Counted from the first letter of the stretch, positions 14,246 through 22,962 are shown. The stretch is DNA of 64,000 nucleotides from Desulfatibacillum sp. (GCA_020725555.1 DYEU01000032.1:124001-188000); one strand, 5' to 3'. Program-made: numbers and translations. The notes: generated by a model from the letters alone, not told the origin.

Positions 14246-16237
14246 TCAGGCGGCCGCATCCAGCTTGCGGCGGTCGGCCATGGACATGAGCTGGCGCTCG
14301 CGTGCCTTGTCGATGCCCAGCGCCTTGCGCTTCTTGTCGATGTGCTCGATCATCATGCGGGCCATCTCGTGGGGATCGGTGGCGAAGCCCCATTTCCCCA
14401 TGCCCATCTTCTCGAGCTCCTCGAAGAGGTGCTTGTGGAACTTCGTCCCCTCGACGATCGGGAAGGTGACGCCGAAGACGGTGAAGACGCCCGAGGCGAC
14501 GAAGTACTGGCCGATCGAGATCGCTTTCTCGCTCATATACTCGGGCGCGGCCCCGGCGACCGGCAAATCGGCGATGCTGTTGCCCAGCCCGCCGGTCTTC
14601 ACCATCTCGGAGGCGGCGATCAGGATGCGGCTGTTGTCCACGCAGGAGCCGATGCCGAGCACCGGCGGCATGCCGACCGTTTCGCAGACCTCCTTCAGGC
14701 CGGGCCCGGCGAGGTAGGCCGCCTCGGGGGTCGTCAGCCCGGCCTTGGTGAGGGCGATCTGCGAGCAGCCGGTCTGGAGCACGAGGACGTCGTTCTTGAT
14801 CAGCTCCTTGACGAGCTCGACGTGCACCCAGTCCTGCTTGACCCGCGGGTTGGTGCAGCCGACGACGCCGGCCACCCCGCGGATGCGGCCGTTGATGATG
14901 TTGTCGTTCAAGGGCACGTAGGAGCCGCGGAAGCTGCCGCCCAGCATGTAGTTGATGTACTCGTGGGAAAACCCGTGGACACCCGCGTTTTTGATCTTGG
15001 GGATGTCGATCTTGGCCGTCCTCGTCTTGAAGCGGCCGATCGCCTGGAGCACCACCTCGTCGGTGCACTCCTTGGGCGCGTGCTCGTGGAACTCGATGTG
15101 CAGGGCTCCCTCGATGCGGCAGCGGGGGTTGGTCGTGATGAGCTTCGTGCCGTAGCACTCGGCCACCTTGACCAGCCCCTGCTTGATGCACTGGACGTCC
15201 ACGCACATCGCGTCGACCGCGCCGGTGACGAGGATCGCCTCGGTGGACATGAAGTTGCCGGCGTGCGGGATGCCGTGGCGGACCAGCACCTCGGCCCCGG
15301 AGCAGCACATGCCGCAGAGGTTGATCCCCTTGGCGCCCGCCGCCCTGGCGGCCTCGATGAGGGTGGGTTCGTTCACCGACTCGATCATCGACTCGAAGAG
15401 GTTGGGCTCGTGGCCGTGGACGATGATGTTGACGTGGTCCTCCTTCAGGACCCCCATGTTCACCTCGATCGCCACCGGGGTCGGGATCCCGAAGAGGATG
15501 TCGGAGATCTCGGTCGCCACCATCGAGCCGCCCCAGCCGTCGGCGAGCGCCGTGCGGCTGAACTGCCGGGTGATGTTCTCGTAGTCCTGGTCGACCCCCA
15601 TGTGGGTGCGGTGCATGAGCTCCATGATCTCGCGCATGGCCCCCCGCGGGACGAGGCCGTACTTGCGCCAGGTCTCGAGCGTCTTCGGGGGCACGCGCTG
15701 GGCGAAGGGGATCTCGCCCTCGACCTGGGTGTAGGTGCGCTCGAGTTCCTCGTAGAGGTCCTTGGCGATGTCCATCATCTCGCGGCCTTCGGTTTCGATG
15801 CCGATCGATTGGGCGACCGCCTCGAGCTTCTGGGGGTTCTTGATGCGGTAGTCGGTGATGCGGCCGTGCACGACTTCGCGGAAGAGGTCGAGCATGCTCA
15901 TCCCGTGGTCGGTGTGGGCGGCGCACCCCGAGGCGACGAAACGGGCGAAGTTGCGCGCCTGGATGGTGTCGATCGTCGCCCCGCAGACGCCGACCTTGGA
16001 ATAGGGGTCCTTGGCGTTGAGGCGGCAGGGCCCCATGAAGCAGTGCTTGCAGCAGGCCGATTCGGCGCCGATCGGGCAGGCCTTCATGCTGTGGGCGCGC
16101 TCGAAGGCGGTCTCGATCCCGTCCTCGCGCGCCTTGGCGAGCATGCGGGCCGTGGCTTCGCAGGTGGTGAACTCCTTGGGATCGGGCAGATCCTTGGTTT
16201 CTTTCTTCTTGATCAGCTCCTTTTTCTCTTCCGCCAT
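14246..16237 (-). CDS. cooS: Anaerobic Ni-Fe carbon monoxide dehydrogenase catalytic subunit
   Basis: 663 residues, full length for monofunctional CODH. The spacing Cys54-x7-Cys62-Cys63-x2-Cys66-x4-Cys71-x13-Cys85 exactly matches the D- and B-cluster ligands of CooS. C-cluster features follow: SGCAAHTDHG with the His ligand, NLCGMCCSGAEVL, VVGCTNPR, QTGCSQIA and GIGSCVDNSR. The enzyme oxidises CO to CO2 with ferredoxin-type acceptors in the cytoplasm. The ATG at 16237 has GGGAGG 7-8 bases upstream, whereas a longer frame reads through non-coding leader. No cooC maturation ATPase, CooF ferredoxin, hydrogenase or acetyl-CoA synthase gene is in the window. Confidence 0.97.
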   Translation of the reverse strand: MAEEKKELIKKKETKDLPDPKEFTTCEATARMLAKAREDGIETAFERAHSMKACPIGAESACCKHCFMGPCRLNAKDPYSKVGVCGATIDTIQARNFARFVASGCAAHTDHGMSMLDLFREVVHGRITDYRIKNPQKLEAVAQSIGIETEGREMMDIAKDLYEELERTYTQVEGEIPFAQRVPPKTLETWRKYGLVPRGAMREIMELMHRTHMGVDQDYENITRQFSRTALADGWGGSMVATEISDILFGIPTPVAIEVNMGVLKEDHVNIIVHGHEPNLFESMIESVNEPTLIEAARAAGAKGINLCGMCCSGAEVLVRHGIPHAGNFMSTEAILVTGAVDAMCVDVQCIKQGLVKVAECYGTKLITTNPRCRIEGALHIEFHEHAPKECTDEVVLQAIGRFKTRTAKIDIPKIKNAGVHGFSHEYINYMLGGSFRGSYVPLNDNIINGRIRGVAGVVGCTNPRVKQDWVHVELVKELIKNDVLVLQTGCSQIALTKAGLTTPEAAYLAGPGLKEVCETVGMPPVLGIGSCVDNSRILIAASEMVKTGGLGNSIADLPVAGAAPEYMSEKAISIGQYFVASGVFTVFGVTFPIVEGTKFHKHLFEELEKMGMGKWGFATDPHEMARMMIEHIDKKRKALGIDKARERQLMSMADRRKLDAAA

Positions 16238-16351
16238 GGAACATCCTCCCTTCGTGGAAAGGCTGGGCTCGGATTTGAGGGGAATTCCCCGGGAGGGGAA
16301 GGCCGGTCGACCCGACGGCCGCGGCGCTTCGAGCGCACACGATCCCACTTC

Positions 16352-16380
16352 CGCTTACGGGAAAACACCACCCTTGTCAA
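16352..16380 (-). promoter_or_regulatory. Candidate promoter of cooS
   Basis: On the minus strand a perfect TTGACA (complement of 16375-16380) is followed by a 17-base spacer and TAAGCG (16352-16357), a weak -10. It is about 115 bp before the cooS start. A weak -10 could indicate activator dependence. A 12-bp palindrome GGGGAATTCCCC (16279-16290) lies between promoter and gene. Confidence 0.35.
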
Positions 16381-16490
16381 GATCCCGCGGCCGAAGACGC
16401 CTTGCATCCCGGGCGCCGATGGGGTAGTCCTGGGGCACCTCCCTTCCCGGACCGGAAAGGGGGGAAAACGCCCCACCCAAGGAGCGACCC

Positions 16491-16784
16491 ATGACGGAAC
16501 CCGACCCCAAGCCGGCCGCGGGGGAAAAGACCACCCCCCCGGTCAAGATCTATTCCCTGAGCACCTGCAGCCACTGCAAGGCGACCAAGAAGCTCCTCGG
16601 CGAATGCACGGTGCAGTACGAGTTCGTGGACGTCGATCTGCTCGAAGGCGAGGAGCGCCGGGCGATCATCGAGGATGTGAAGAAGTTCAACCCGCGCTGC
16701 TCCTTTCCCACGGTGATCATCGGCGACAAGGTGATCGTCGGCTACAAGGAAAAGGAGATCAAGGAGGCGCTCGGCCTGGAATGA
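16491..16784 (+). CDS. Glutaredoxin-like thiol-disulfide protein
   Basis: 97 residues. A short polar N-terminal tail precedes a single thioredoxin fold with active site CSHC (in YSLSTCSHCKATKKLL) and the cis-Pro loop FPTVIIGDKVIVGYKEKEI. It is close to NrdH/glutaredoxin-like proteins rather than glutathione-dependent Grx. ATG 16491 follows AAGGAGC. Its last codons overlap the FTR catalytic-subunit gene (ATGA), so its electron donor is probably that FTR-like protein and ultimately ferredoxin. Confidence 0.88.
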   Translation: MTEPDPKPAAGEKTTPPVKIYSLSTCSHCKATKKLLGECTVQYEFVDVDLLEGEERRAIIEDVKKFNPRCSFPTVIIGDKVIVGYKEKEIKEALGLE

Positions 16785-17113
16785 ACGCGGAAGAACTCTA
16801 CGAGACGATGCGCAAGGTCCAGGAGCCGAAGGGCTACTACTTCAACCGCGACCGCGAGCGGGTCTTCGAGCTGCTCGAGGCGCTGCTCCTGAACAAGAAG
16901 CGCTACGGCTACCCGGGGTGCCCCTGCCGCCTGCTCTGCGGGGACCGGGAGAAGGACCGCGACATCATCTGCCCCTGCGTCTACAGTGTCGCCGACATCG
17001 CCGAGTACGGCAGCTGCTACTGCAACCTCTACGTCTCCCGGGAATGGAACGAGGGCAAGATCCCCCGCGTCTACGTCCCGGAGCGGCGGCCGCCCGAGAA
17101 AATGACCTTCTGA
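16781..17113 (+). CDS. Ferredoxin:thioredoxin reductase catalytic subunit-like protein
   Basis: 110 residues matching the FTR catalytic (beta) chain: CPC, CPC and a final CYC motif that hold the [4Fe-4S] cluster and redox disulfide. Order and context (GYPGCPCRLL, ICPCVYSVADIAEYGSCYCN) fit. The spacings differ from plant FTR: 14 residues between the CPC pairs and 12 to CYC. No variable subunit gene is present, as usual for anaerobes. It would use ferredoxin electrons to reduce a disulfide partner, most likely the glutaredoxin encoded immediately upstream. Confidence 0.88.
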   Translation: MNAEELYETMRKVQEPKGYYFNRDRERVFELLEALLLNKKRYGYPGCPCRLLCGDREKDRDIICPCVYSVADIAEYGSCYCNLYVSREWNEGKIPRVYVPERRPPEKMTF

Positions 17114-17188
17114 GCGGGGCGGCCGCAAGCGTGCGCGGGCCGTTCTCCACCCGGGGCCGGGCCGCGGCGCGCCGCGCCCCCCCCTCGG

Positions 17189-18412
17189 CTAACCGAACTC
17201 GTCGTAGGCGATCATCTCCCGGTCCACCCCCAGGCTCTCCAGCATGCGCTCGGTCGCCCGCAGCATGGGCGGCGGCCCGCAGAGGTAGTACTCGATCTCG
17301 GTCGGGTCCTCGTGCCGGCTGAGGTAGAGGTCGTGGGCGACCTGGTGGATGAAGCCCACCGGCCCGTCCCAGCGGTCCTCCGGCAGGGGGTCGGAGAGGG
17401 CGACGGTGTAGCGGAAGTTGGGGAAGCGGCGGGCGAGCTCGCGGAATTCCTCGTCGTAGAGCATCTCCGAGCGCGACCGGGCGCCGTACCAGAAGGTGAT
17501 CTTCCGCCCGGTCTGGACACGCAGCAGCTGATCGAGGATGTGGCTGCGCATGGGGGCCATCCCGGCCCCGCCGGCGATGAAGCACATCTCGCGCTGGGTC
17601 TCCTTGATGAAAAACTCCCCGAAGGGCCCGCTCAGGACCACCCGGTCCCCCGGTTTGAGGCTGAAGACGTAGGAGGAGCCGACCCCCGGCGGGACCTCCC
17701 CCCCGGCCCCGGGCGGCGGGGTGGCGATGCGGATCGTGAAGCGGAGCAGCTCCTCCGAGGGGGTGTTCGCCATGGAGTAGGCGCGGAAGACGGGCTCCTC
17801 GGTCCTGGCGACGAGGCTCCACAGCTTGTAGCGGTCCCACATGGAGCGGTAGGTCTCGGGGATGCGGAATTCCTTGAAGGAGGCGTGGTAGGGCGGGATG
17901 TCGATCTGGACGTAGGCGCCGGACTTGAACTCGAGCTTCTGCCCCGGGTCGAGCCGGAGGACCAGCTCTTTAATGAAAGTGGCGATGTTTTCGTTCGAGA
18001 CGACCGTCGCCGTGTACTTCTTGATCTGGAAGATCTCCTCCGGGATGCGGATCCGCATGTCCTCCTTCACCTTGAGCTGGCAGGCGATGCGGATTCCTTC
18101 CCGGCGCTGCTTGCGGTTCAGGTGGGCGAGCTCGGTGGGCAGGATGTCGCGGCCGCCCGCCTCGACCTTGCACTTGCACAGGCCGCAGGAGCCCCCGCCG
18201 CCGCACCCGGAGGGAAGAAAGATGCCCTTCTCGGCGAGCGCGGCGAGCAGCGTGCGGCCGGAGGGCACGCGGATCGCCCGCGAGGGGTCGTCGTTGATCA
18301 CGATCGTGCGCTCGCCCTTCTGGACGACGCGCGCCTCGACCAGGAGCAGCGCCGCCACGAGGACGAGCAGGACGCCCGCGAAAACCGCCGCGCTGAGGAG
18401 ATACTCGTTCAT
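17189..18412 (-). CDS. nqrF: Na+-translocating NADH:quinone reductase subunit F
   Basis: 407 residues, the normal length. An N-terminal membrane helix (4-26) is followed by a ferredoxin-like [2Fe-2S] domain (CGGGGSCGLCKCKV plus the distal Cys in RIACQLKV). The FAD domain has RAYSMANTPSE, and the NADH domain has GGAGMAPMRSHI and a C-terminal CGPPPM. It is the NADH entry point of the complex. It is last in the nqrABCDEF operon on the minus strand; no nqrM or apbE follows it. Confidence 0.97.
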   Translation of the reverse strand: MNEYLLSAAVFAGVLLVLVAALLLVEARVVQKGERTIVINDDPSRAIRVPSGRTLLAALAEKGIFLPSGCGGGGSCGLCKCKVEAGGRDILPTELAHLNRKQRREGIRIACQLKVKEDMRIRIPEEIFQIKKYTATVVSNENIATFIKELVLRLDPGQKLEFKSGAYVQIDIPPYHASFKEFRIPETYRSMWDRYKLWSLVARTEEPVFRAYSMANTPSEELLRFTIRIATPPPGAGGEVPPGVGSSYVFSLKPGDRVVLSGPFGEFFIKETQREMCFIAGGAGMAPMRSHILDQLLRVQTGRKITFWYGARSRSEMLYDEEFRELARRFPNFRYTVALSDPLPEDRWDGPVGFIHQVAHDLYLSRHEDPTEIEYYLCGPPPMLRATERMLESLGVDREMIAYDEFG

Positions 18413-18419
18413 CGGCCCC

Positions 18420-19028
18420 TCAAAGCGAGATCCCCGCGAAGAGCATGAAGCCGATCGCGATCAGTCCCGTGGTGATCATGCTGATCCCGAAGCCCTGCAA
18501 GCCGCGGGGCACGAGGGCGTAGCGCAGCTTCTTCTGGATCGCCGCCATAGCGACGATCGCCAGGCACCAGCCCACCCCCGAGCCCGTGCCGTAGACGAGG
18601 GTCTCGGCGAAGGAATAATTTCTCTCCACCATGAAGAGCGAGGCGCCCAGGATCGCGCAGTTGACGGTGATGAGCGGGAGGTAGACGCCGAGCGCCGTGT
18701 AGAGCGCGGGCGAGTAACGGTCGATCACCATCTCGATCGCCTGGACGATGGCCGCGATCTGGGCGATGAAGACGATGAGCTTGAGGAAACTCAAGTTCGC
18801 CCCCGGCAGCCCGGCCCAGGCGAGGGCGCCGGGGGCAAGGAGGCCGTGGTAGATGAGCCAGTTCACCGGGGTGGTGAGGGCCATCACGAACACGACCGCC
18901 ACCCCGAGGCCCGCCGCCGTGGCGAGGTTCCGCGAAACCGCGAGAAAAGAGCACATCCCGAGAAAATAGGAAAGCAGGATGTTGCCCACGAAGACGGAGT
19001 TGAGGGCGAGGCCGATCAGGTTTTCCAC
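18420..19028 (-). CDS. nqrE: Na+-translocating NADH:quinone reductase subunit E
   Basis: 202 residues, six membrane helices, with the two conserved half-channel cysteines in LGMCSFLAV and TVNCAILGA that hold the intramembrane iron centre shared with NqrD. The GTG start at 19028 is chosen because it gives the typical N-terminus ([16 protein letters not shown]) and lies 2 bases after the nqrD stop with GAGAGGAAG upstream. A longer frame would read into nqrD out of frame. Confidence 0.95.
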   Translation of the reverse strand: MENLIGLALNSVFVGNILLSYFLGMCSFLAVSRNLATAAGLGVAVVFVMALTTPVNWLIYHGLLAPGALAWAGLPGANLSFLKLIVFIAQIAAIVQAIEMVIDRYSPALYTALGVYLPLITVNCAILGASLFMVERNYSFAETLVYGTGSGVGWCLAIVAMAAIQKKLRYALVPRGLQGFGISMITTGLIAIGFMLFAGISL

Positions 19029-19030
19029 GC

Positions 19031-19678
19031 CTACTTCCTCTCCAGGAGGGTGTGTTCCAGCCAGACGAACAGCCCGATCATGATGAAGGCCCCGGGCGCG
19101 AGCACGAGCAAGCCGTTGTTCACGTAGCCCGCGCGGTAGAAGGCCTCGGGGATCACGGTTGCGCCGAAGAGCTTGCCGGAGCCCAGCAGCTCGCGGAAAA
19201 AGGCGACCCCCAGCAGGACCGAGGAGTAGCCCACGCCGTTCGCCAGCCCGTCGAGAAAGGCCTGCCCCGGCGGGTGGTTGAGGGCGTAGGCCTCGGAGCG
19301 GCCGAGCACGATGCAGTTGGTGATGATGAGGCCGACGAAGACCGAGAGCTGCTTGCTCACGTCGAAGAGAAAGGCCTTCAGGAGCTCGTCGGCCAGGATC
19401 ACGAGGGTGGCGATCACCGCCACCTGGACGATGATGCGGATGTTGCGCGGGATCGCCTTGCGCAGAAGCGACACCGCGAGGCTCGAGCCGGCGGTCACCC
19501 CGGTCAGGGCGAGGCTCATCACGAGCGCGGTCTCGAGCTGCACGGTGACGGCGAGCGAGGAGCAGATCCCCAGGATCTGCTTGGAGATGGGGTTCGCCCG
19601 CCAGAGCGCTTTCACGATCTCCTTGTAAGCGGCCGTGCGCCGCACGGCGGCCCACGGCCTGGCGGCGGCGGTGGTCAT
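19031..19678 (-). CDS. nqrD: Na+-translocating NADH:quinone reductase subunit D
   Basis: 215 residues with six predicted helices. Iron-centre cysteines lie in LGICSSLAV and ITNCIVLGR, paralogous to those of NqrE. ATG 19678 has AAAGGAG 8-9 bases upstream; a GTG three codons earlier would overlap that site. The order A-B-C-D-E-F and the short intergenic distances show a single operon. Confidence 0.95.
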   Translation of the reverse strand: MTTAAARPWAAVRRTAAYKEIVKALWRANPISKQILGICSSLAVTVQLETALVMSLALTGVTAGSSLAVSLLRKAIPRNIRIIVQVAVIATLVILADELLKAFLFDVSKQLSVFVGLIITNCIVLGRSEAYALNHPPGQAFLDGLANGVGYSSVLLGVAFFRELLGSGKLFGATVIPEAFYRAGYVNNGLLVLAPGAFIMIGLFVWLEHTLLERK

Positions 19679-19694
19679 CGACGGCACTCCTTTC

Positions 19695-20429
19695 TCAGGG
19701 CCGCGCGGGAGGCAGCGTTTTCTCCCACTCGGCGATCTGGTTGCGCCGGAAGCGGATGGAGACCGGCTCGTAGCGGCTCAGGGAGTCGCGGATGCCGGCG
19801 GTGAGAAACCGGCCGGTCATCGTCGCCCCGCTGATCCCGTCCACGTAGTGCGGCCGCTTGGACTCGGGGACCCCCTCCTCGACCTTGCCCTTGGCGATCG
19901 CCACCGAGACGAAGGTCCCCTCCCGCGTGGCGATCTTCTTCCCCACCCAGTTGCGGCGGAACCACTCCTTTTCGATCTCGCCCCCCAGCCCGGGGGTCTC
20001 CGCGTGACGGGTCACGGCAAAGCCCTTGACCGTCTGCCCGTCGCGGTCGATCGCGAGGTAGGCCTGGATCGGGCCCCACAGCCCCCGGGAGTCGATGGGG
20101 ACGATGTAGCCGCGGACCTCGCCCTCCTCCTGGATCAGGTAGAGGGGGAGGCCGTCCGGCCGCGCCCTTTCGGCGCCCTCGAGGATCCGGCCCTCCGGGT
20201 CGACCCTCAGCTCCCGGATCCGGCCGGCGTAGAGCGCCTCGACCTCCGCCTCCCCGACTTTCCGCCCCGGCTCGATCAGGCCGGCCGCCAGGAGGACGTT
20301 GCGGTGCCGGTCGATGAGGATGTTCCTCTCCTGGTAGGGCCTCAATCCGCTCGAGGCCGCCGTGAGGAGCAGGCTGCAGACCACGCAGAGCACCGCGGTG
20401 AACAGAAGACTCTTGGCGCTACCGGACAT
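19695..20429 (-). CDS. nqrC: Na+-translocating NADH:quinone reductase subunit C
   Basis: 244 residues. One N-terminal membrane helix (about 8-28) and a periplasmic FMN-binding domain carrying GISGATMTGR, whose Thr is the covalent FMN attachment site. PGLGGEIE precedes it as in the family. It overlaps nqrB by 11 bp. Flavinylation needs ApbE, which must be encoded elsewhere. Confidence 0.96.
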   Translation of the reverse strand: MSGSAKSLLFTAVLCVVCSLLLTAASSGLRPYQERNILIDRHRNVLLAAGLIEPGRKVGEAEVEALYAGRIRELRVDPEGRILEGAERARPDGLPLYLIQEEGEVRGYIVPIDSRGLWGPIQAYLAIDRDGQTVKGFAVTRHAETPGLGGEIEKEWFRRNWVGKKIATREGTFVSVAIAKGKVEEGVPESKRPHYVDGISGATMTGRFLTAGIRDSLSRYEPVSIRFRRNQIAEWEKTLPPARP

Positions 20430-21603
20430 GGGAAAGCCGTCGTTTCAGCCGCCGGCGAAGCTCGAGATCGTCGAGCAGCGGGGCAAAGCAGTTCATGAAC
20501 AGGATGGCGATTCCGATCCCCTCGGGGAACGCGGGGTTGAACACCCGGATGAGCACCGTCAGGGCGCCGATGAAGAACCCGTAGGCGACGCGCGCGCGGG
20601 GCAGCGCGGGCGCCGAGACCGGGTCGGTCGTCATGTAGGCGATGCCGAAGGCGGCCCCGCCGACCAGCAGGTGGAGCCAAGGATCGAGCAGCAGGTAGGG
20701 CGCCGCCCCCGGCCCGGCCAGGAGCCGAATGGCGGCCGCCGTGCCGAGAACGCCAAGGAGGTCGCCCGCGATGATGCGCCAGTCGGCCACCCCGACCGTG
20801 ATCAGGAACAGCGCCCCCACGAGGCAAAGCAGCGTCGAGGAGGCGCCGATCGCGTCCGGGTAGAGGCCGAGAAACAGGGTCCAGAGGTCGTAGCCGGCCT
20901 CCGCCCAGGCCTGCGGGATGCCGCCGCTCTCGGTCAGCGCGGCAAGCGACAGCGGTGTGGCCGCGGTGAAGGCGTCGACGGGGGCGGCGCGGCCCGGCAG
21001 CAAGAGCGTCCAGACCGCGTCCCCCGAGGTCTGCGCGGGGTAGGCGAAATACAGGAAGGCGCGGCCCGTCAGGGCGGGGTTGAGGAAATTGCGTCCTGTG
21101 CCGCCGAAGATCTCCTTGCCGATGACGATGCCGAAGGAGATCCCCAGGGCGACCTGCCACAGGGGCTGGGTCGGGGGGAGGGTGAGGGGGAAGAGGGCGC
21201 AGCTCACGAAGAGCCCCTCGCTGATCTCGTGCTTGCGCACGGTGGCGAAGAGCGCCTCCCAGAAGTAGCCCACGGCGTAGGTGACGACCACCATGGGAAC
21301 GACCGCCTTCAGGCCGACGGCGATCACGGAGCCGAACTCCGGCGGGAGCCCCGCCGCGCGGTGGGCCTGGTAGCCCACGTTGAAGACCCCGAAGGCGTAG
21401 TGGGGCACCAGGGCCACGATCACGAGAAACATGTAGCGCTTGACGTCCAGGGTGTCGCGCACCTGGGGGGCGGCCGCGGTGACGGCGGCCGGGGCGAAGA
21501 ACACCGACTCGATGTTCTCGTAGAGGAACCCGAAGCGCGCCAAGCGGCCCCCGGGCTCGAAGTGGTGCCGATGGGTATCGAAAAAACGCCGCACGGGGTT
21601 CAT
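20419..21603 (-). CDS. nqrB: Na+-translocating NADH:quinone reductase subunit B
   Basis: 394 residues, about ten membrane helices. FTAATPLS corresponds to the covalent FMN-accepting Thr motif, and GGTGRNFLNPALTGRAFL and MTTDPVSAP are strongly conserved. NqrB binds quinone and riboflavin and forms much of the Na+ path. The start lies 7 bp downstream of the nqrA stop. Confidence 0.96.
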   Translation of the reverse strand: MNPVRRFFDTHRHHFEPGGRLARFGFLYENIESVFFAPAAVTAAAPQVRDTLDVKRYMFLVIVALVPHYAFGVFNVGYQAHRAAGLPPEFGSVIAVGLKAVVPMVVVTYAVGYFWEALFATVRKHEISEGLFVSCALFPLTLPPTQPLWQVALGISFGIVIGKEIFGGTGRNFLNPALTGRAFLYFAYPAQTSGDAVWTLLLPGRAAPVDAFTAATPLSLAALTESGGIPQAWAEAGYDLWTLFLGLYPDAIGASSTLLCLVGALFLITVGVADWRIIAGDLLGVLGTAAAIRLLAGPGAAPYLLLDPWLHLLVGGAAFGIAYMTTDPVSAPALPRARVAYGFFIGALTVLIRVFNPAFPEGIGIAILFMNCFAPLLDDLELRRRLKRRLSHVR

Positions 21604-21609
21604 CGCCGC

Positions 21610-22962
21610 TCAGTCCATCTCCGCGCGAAAGGCTTCTTTCGCCTGCCGCAGGGCCTGCAGGAGCTCGATCTTGGAGGGGCAGACGAGCGAGCAGAGCCCG
21701 CATTCGACGCAGTCGAGAAGGCCGTGGGCAAGCGCCTCCTCGGTCTCCCCGGCGAGCACCGCCTTGTAGGTGAGCTGGGGCAGGATGTCCACCGGGCAGA
21801 CCCGGGCGCAGAAGGCGCATTGGATGCAGGCGCGGATCCCGCCGTGGCGGTTGCAGTCCATGGGGTAGGAGGCCGCCGGGTGCCAGGAGGAAAGGAAGGC
21901 GCGGGAATAGCTCGGTTTGCGACGGCCGGGAAGCATCCACTCGAGGAACCCCCCGGGGCGGGCGCCCTCGGGAAGAAGCGTGAGCGCCTCCTCCGGCAGT
22001 GCCAGGAAAGAATCGGCCGAAGCGGCCGTTCCGGTGAGCACCCCGCCCGCCACATAGCGCAGCGGCTCGCCGGAAACCTCCCGGCCGGCGGCCAGCTCGG
22101 CGAGGGGTGCGCCGAGGCGCACCTCCAGGTGGCCCGGCGGGGAGGCGCCGGGTCCGCCCAGGGCGATGACGCGTCGGGTCGGGTGGCGGCCCTCCTGCAG
22201 GAACTCGGCGATCAGCAGCAGGTCCGGCCCCGCGACCATCCAGGCGGCGCGCTCCTCGGGCCGGCCGAGCCTGCGGTAGAGGAGCACGCCCGGATCGTGG
22301 GCGGGGTAGCGCCCCGCGACCACGCAGGAGAGCAGGGGGGCCACCTCGGCGATCGTCTCCGCCCCCCCGGCGCAGGCGGTCACGACCGGCGGCCGTCCGG
22401 TCAGCCGTTCGAGAACGCGGAGCCCGAAGCGCAGCCGCTCGAGCCGGCCCGCGAGGTAGACCCGGGGGTCGGGGTGGAAGGGTTCGAGGTTGTCGAGGAA
22501 GACCACCACGGCGGGCGGCCGCCGGTCGAGGGCCGGGGGTTCGCGGAAGGGAAGCTCGCGGATGAGGCTCCAGAGGCCGCCCGCAACGATCCGCCGGCCG
22601 AGCTCCGCGGGGTCGATCGCCTGGAGATCCGCCTCGTCGAGCCGCGGGAACTCCTCCGCCTCTTCCTCCTCGTCGAGGTCGATCACGACCTCTTGCAGGC
22701 GGCGGCGCGGGCCGAAATTCACGGCGCTCACGCACCCGCCGCCGGGGGAGAGAAAGCGCAGCTCCGGCCGGCGCTTGTCGGCGAAGAGAAGCGAGCCGAT
22801 CTTCACGCGGTCGCCGGGCTTGACGGCAAGGCGCGGCTTGAGAAACGGCAGCCGGCCGGCGACGGCCGCCACCCGGCGGGGGGCGGCGGGGGTGTCAAGC
22901 GTCGCGGCGGGCCTTCCGCCGATCCGCAGCGTGAAGCCGTTTTTTGCGTGCAGGCGGTCCAT
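21610..22962 (-). CDS. nqrA: NqrA-like subunit retaining two [4Fe-4S] ferredoxin motifs
   Basis: 450 residues in the nqrA position. The N-terminal barrel-sandwich domain begins NGFTLRIGGRPAA. A middle NqrA/RnfC-like region includes FLSPGGGCVSAV, and then an SLBB-type segment. Unlike textbook NqrA, the C-terminus has two complete ferredoxin motifs: Cys379-x2-Cys382-x2-Cys385-x3-Cys389-Pro and Cys418-x2-Cys421-x2-Cys424-x3-Cys428-Pro. They flank LPQLTYKAVLAGETEEA, which corresponds to the LPTLLxRDLLAGDT segment of NqrA. This is what an RnfC-like ancestor would have. The start is set at ATG 22962 by N-terminal similarity; no strong Shine-Dalgarno is seen. Confidence 0.9.
   Translation of the reverse strand: MDRLHAKNGFTLRIGGRPAATLDTPAAPRRVAAVAGRLPFLKPRLAVKPGDRVKIGSLLFADKRRPELRFLSPGGGCVSAVNFGPRRRLQEVVIDLDEEEEAEEFPRLDEADLQAIDPAELGRRIVAGGLWSLIRELPFREPPALDRRPPAVVVFLDNLEPFHPDPRVYLAGRLERLRFGLRVLERLTGRPPVVTACAGGAETIAEVAPLLSCVVAGRYPAHDPGVLLYRRLGRPEERAAWMVAGPDLLLIAEFLQEGRHPTRRVIALGGPGASPPGHLEVRLGAPLAELAAGREVSGEPLRYVAGGVLTGTAASADSFLALPEEALTLLPEGARPGGFLEWMLPGRRKPSYSRAFLSSWHPAASYPMDCNRHGGIRACIQCAFCARVCPVDILPQLTYKAVLAGETEEALAHGLLDCVECGLCSLVCPSKIELLQALRQAKEAFRAEMD

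Noticed and set aside
14169-16340. Upstream extension of the small CODH-partner frame through the whole of cooS
   Set aside because: The only family-like part begins at ATG 14168; the rest is cooS read in the wrong frame, Arg/Pro rich.
16432-16447. GG-N10-GC sigma-54-like spacing upstream of cooS
   Set aside because: The sequence lacks TTGC and the AC of the -24 element, and such spacing occurs by chance often in GC-rich DNA.
14342-17113. A 923-codon plus-strand frame opposite cooS
   Set aside because: Antisense to a certain CO dehydrogenase gene and running into the glutaredoxin/FTR genes out of frame. The composition is that of a GC-rich shadow.
20342-22735. A 797-codon minus-strand frame across nqrA and nqrB
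   Set aside because: Out-of-frame reading of nqrA/nqrB, both of which have clear family motifs in other frames.
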